A stretch of 6,986 nt of DNA, from NCBI GenBank assembly GCA_964465355.1, contig CAYXJZ010000127.1, forward strand, positions 1 through 6,986, read 5' to 3'. Below, piece by piece: positions 4,970 to 6,986 of this stretch. This DNA comes from JAABTL01 sp964465355 (GTDB lineage: Bacteria > Deinococcota > Deinococci > Deinococcales > Trueperaceae). The translations under genes and the position numbers were made by a program. The notes beneath the pieces were generated by a model that worked only from the letters and a program-made list of their open reading frames with translations, made no database searches and was not told where the DNA came from. The first letter of the stretch is position 1. Each line of letters starts with the position of its first letter.

Positions 4970-6898
4970 CTAACCATCCCCGGCCACGCCATCCGCCAGC
5001 GCGGTCTCGGTGGCCTCCCACGCGGCCATGGCCGTCAGCAACGCCTGCTCCAACCGATCATGCTCGTGGCCCAACTCGGCCAGCGCCTGCACGTCGCCTC
5101 CTGGCCCCGAGGCCGAGACAAGGGCGGCGCGCACCTCGCTCAGCCGCTGTTCCAGCTCCGCCACCTCCACCTCGATGCGGTCGCGGTCCTGCCTCAGACG
5201 CCAGGCGGATGGCCGCCCCTTCTCCCGGCCCTGGCCGGAGGGCGACCGGCCAGAGGCCTCAGCCGCCGACGCGAGCAGCACGGCGGCCTGCTCTGCCTCA
5301 CGGCGTTCCGCACGTTTGCGCTGGTAGAAGCCCCAGTCGCCCTCGTAGTCGTGCAAGGCCCCAGCTTCCACCTCCCAGACCCGGGTGGCCAGCGCATGCA
5401 GGAAGCGGCGGTCGTGCGAGACCAGGATGACGGTGCCCTCGTAGGCCTGCAGGGCAGCCTCGAGGGCTTCGATCATCTCCACGTCGAGGTGGTTGGTGGG
5501 CTCGTCCAACACCAGGACGTTGGCTTCCGTCAGGCTGAGCTTGAGCAGGGCCAGCCTGGCGCGTTCTCCACCAGAGAGGTCGGCGACCCGCTTGAACTGC
5601 GCAGCGTAGGGGAACATGAAACGCCCGAGCAGGTCGTGGGCCTGCATCTCCCCCACCCAGCGCACCAGCTCCTGCACCAGGGTGGCCTCTGGGTCGACAC
5701 CACTCAAGTCCTGGTCGTAATAGGCCACCCGCACGCGGGTGCCCCATGCCACTTGGGCACGGGGGTCGTCAGCATCGCGCTGGCCCATCAGGATGCGCAG
5801 CAGGGTGGTCTTGCCTGCCCCGTTGGGGCCGACGACGGCCACCCGCTCACCGCGCCGCAACAGCAGCTCGACGTCTTGGAAGAGGCTGCGGCCGTAGCGG
5901 GCGCTGAGGTGCTTGGCGTGGAGCACCACGTCCACCGAAGGCGGGCAGGGGAACGTGAAGCGGGTGGTCGGCGCTGCCCGCCGCTCCTCCGGCAGCATCT
6001 CCTCCTCCATGCGCTCGACCCGCCGTTCCATGGCGCGGGCGCGGCGGTGCAGCTTCTCGCTCTGGCCGGCCCAGCGTCGCATCTGCGTCGCCGCCTCGCT
6101 CAGGCGATCGTGCTCCTTGAGCTGGTTGACCCTGGTGCGGGCCTCGATGCGCGCCTGCTCGGCGCGTGCCTCGCGGTACTGGCTTGGGTTGCCTTGGCCG
6201 CTGCGCAGCTCGCCGCGGTCCACCTCGGCCGTGCGGTCGCTGGCGCCGTCCAAGAAGGCGCGGTCGTGCGAGACCAGGATGGCCGAGCCGGGGTAGCGGG
6301 CGACGAAGCCGACCAGCCAGTCGCGCATGGCCATGTCGAGGTGGTTGGTCGGTTCGTCGAGCAGCAGCACGTCGGGCTGCGCCATGAGCACGCGCGAGAG
6401 GCCGAGACGGGTGCGTTCGCCACCCGAGAGCCGGCTGACGACGTCCCCTTCCCGCCCTGCGAAGCCGAGGGCGTGCAGGACGGCGTCACGCCTTGCGCGT
6501 CTGGCGTAGCCGCCGCGGCGCTCGAACACCTCGTGCAGCGCCTCCCAACGCGCGTAACGTTCCGGATCGTCGAGCCCCTCGGCCTCCAGCCCGGCCAGGT
6601 CGCGCTCCATCTTCTCCAAGTCGGCGAAGGCGGCCTCGGCCAGGTCGAGCACGGTAGCGCCAGGGGCGGCGCCCAAGTCCTGCTCCAGGGCAGCCACCCG
6701 CACGCCTGGGCGGAGGTAGACATCGCCACCGTCCGCGCTCTCCTGGCCGAGCAGCAGGCGCAGGACGGTGGTCTTCCCTGCGCCGTTGCGGCCGATGAGC
6801 GCCCAGCGGTCACCTGGTCGCAACTCCAAGTGAGCACTACGGAGAACGGTCTGTTCTCCGTAGTGCTTGTCGACTTGATGCAGGGCCGCCAAGATCAC
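4970..6898 (-). CDS. ABC-F family ATP-binding protein (Uup/EttA-like)
   Basis: ABC-F proteins carry two ATPase domains and no membrane part. Characterised members act at the ribosome exit (E) site in translation, stall rescue or drug protection. This one has 642 residues. Domain 1 has Walker A GRNGAGKT (36-43), signature LSGGERTRL (157-165), Walker B VLLLDEPTNHLD (177-188) and switch His211. A charged helical linker follows (about 240-312). Domain 2 has GPNGAGKT (357-364), LSGGERARL (441-449), VLVLDEPTNHLD (461-472) and His495. After a Ser/Gly-rich joint (about 545-563) comes a C-terminal predicted coiled coil (about 565-632), as in Uup-like members. All catalytic motifs are intact. The start is GTG at 6898, 36 nt after the preceding stop, with a modest AGGTAGG-like site; MILAALHQVDKHYG fits the family N-terminus. 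A perfect 15-bp inverted repeat lies in codons 11-22. Uup, EttA or resistance-type function cannot be told apart from sequence alone. Confidence 0.95.
   Translation of the reverse strand: MILAALHQVDKHYGEQTVLRSAHLELRPGDRWALIGRNGAGKTTVLRLLLGQESADGGDVYLRPGVRVAALEQDLGAAPGATVLDLAEAAFADLEKMERDLAGLEAEGLDDPERYARWEALHEVFERRGGYARRARRDAVLHALGFAGREGDVVSRLSGGERTRLGLSRVLMAQPDVLLLDEPTNHLDMAMRDWLVGFVARYPGSAILVSHDRAFLDGASDRTAEVDRGELRSGQGNPSQYREARAEQARIEARTRVNQLKEHDRLSEAATQMRRWAGQSEKLHRRARAMERRVERMEEEMLPEERRAAPTTRFTFPCPPSVDVVLHAKHLSARYGRSLFQDVELLLRRGERVAVVGPNGAGKTTLLRILMGQRDADDPRAQVAWGTRVRVAYYDQDLSGVDPEATLVQELVRWVGEMQAHDLLGRFMFPYAAQFKRVADLSGGERARLALLKLSLTEANVLVLDEPTNHLDVEMIEALEAALQAYEGTVILVSHDRRFLHALATRVWEVEAGALHDYEGDWGFYQRKRAERREAEQAAVLLASAAEASGRSPSGQGREKGRPSAWRLRQDRDRIEVEVAELEQRLSEVRAALVSASGPGGDVQALAELGHEHDRLEQALLTAMAAWEATETALADGVAGDG
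5231..5253. repeat. 8-bp inverted repeat in the ABC-F inter-domain joint
   Basis: CTGGCCGG (5231-5238) and CCGGCCAG (5246-5253) are perfect complements around a 7-nt loop. It falls in the Ser/Gly-rich segment between the second ATPase domain and the C-terminal coiled coil (around GRSPSGQG), where amino-acid constraint is weak. It may be a chance product of high GC. Confidence 0.5.
6833..6867. repeat. perfect 15-bp inverted repeat in ABC-F codons 11-22
   Basis: The arms at 6833-6847 and 6853-6867 are exact reverse complements with a 5-nt loop (6848-6852). It covers codons 11-22 of the ABC-F gene (KHYGEQTVLRSA), starting about 31 nt after the GTG. The mRNA would carry a stable stem where early elongating ribosomes pass. 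Several codons in it end in A or T (GGA, GAA, GTT, CGT, AGT, GCT), unlike the G/C-ending preference of the gene, and these bases take part in the pairing. No U-tract follows. Confidence 0.85.
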
Positions 6899-6934
6899 GG
6901 CAAGCAGCCTACCTGGGATCGGTGAGTCGGGGAC

Positions 6935-6986
6935 CTAGGCGTAGCGCAGGTTGGCCTCGGTCTCCAGGTCGAAGGCGTGGAGGAAG
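6935..6986 (-). CDS. C-terminal end of an unidentified upstream gene
   Basis: Only the last 16 codons are in the window, reading FLHAFDLETEANLRYA and then TAG (6935-6937). The short tail with an HAFD-x-ET pattern is reminiscent of the C-terminus of sugar-transport ATPases of the MalK/UgpC type, which often end near 'HLFD-x-ETG'. Sixteen residues are too few to name it. The stop is 36 nt before the ABC-F GTG on the same strand, so the two may share a transcript. Confidence 0.55.
   Translation of the reverse strand, partial: FLHAFDLETEANLRYA

Noticed and set aside
4175..6925. A 916-codon open frame on the plus strand opposite the ABC-F gene and purN.
   Set aside because: It is antisense to two securely identified genes, has no recognisable motif and low-complexity composition, and is expected where the true genes avoid certain codons in GC-rich DNA.
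1..6986. Mobile elements, CRISPR arrays, tRNA or rRNA genes, or a defence system.
   Set aside because: No transposase or integrase motifs, spaced direct repeats or RNA gene signatures were seen; the gene content is housekeeping.

Overview
This window is GC-rich bacterial chromosome that is almost wholly coding, and every credible gene lies on the minus strand, so transcription runs from high to low coordinates. Synonymous positions are mostly G or C. The Dxs and the glucose-6-phosphate-isomerase-like protein look, from memory of those families, like Deinococcus/Thermus lineage proteins. Examples are the EDVAVTTAAG active-site stretch of Dxs and the degenerate SIS protein with its NPAK motif. 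A Deinococcota member, possibly Trueperaceae-like, is the best guess; it is an inference and not proven.

In transcription order the layout is: (1) the last 16 codons of an unidentified upstream gene (6935-6986); (2) an ABC-F type ATPase with a GTG start (4970-6898); (3) purN, GAR formyltransferase (4250-4906), preceded by a 10-codon overlapping leader frame; (4) purD, GAR synthetase (2976-4253), joined to purN by a 4-base ATGA overlap; (5) a pair of tandem hairpins at the purD stop, followed by a SIS/phosphoglucose-isomerase-like protein (1970-2896); (6) a probable lipoprotein of unknown function (1222-1968) starting one base after the previous stop; (7) dxs, entry enzyme of the MEP isoprenoid pathway, which runs off the left end of the window (1-1199). 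The longest non-coding gap is about 79 bases. No clear promoter, RNA gene, mobile element or CRISPR array is visible.

The genes look like a compact co-directional housekeeping cluster. PurD and PurN catalyse consecutive steps of de novo purine synthesis. Dxs condenses pyruvate and glyceraldehyde 3-phosphate. The isomerase-like protein may bind a sugar phosphate. The ABC-F protein probably acts on ribosomes. I see no evidence of a new defence or mobile system.

The signals not explained by gene content are long perfect inverted repeats. One has 15-bp arms inside codons 11-22 of the ABC-F gene, where codon choice turns A/T-ending. One has 16-bp arms just downstream of purD. Shorter ones sit inside purD, purN and the ABC-F gene.
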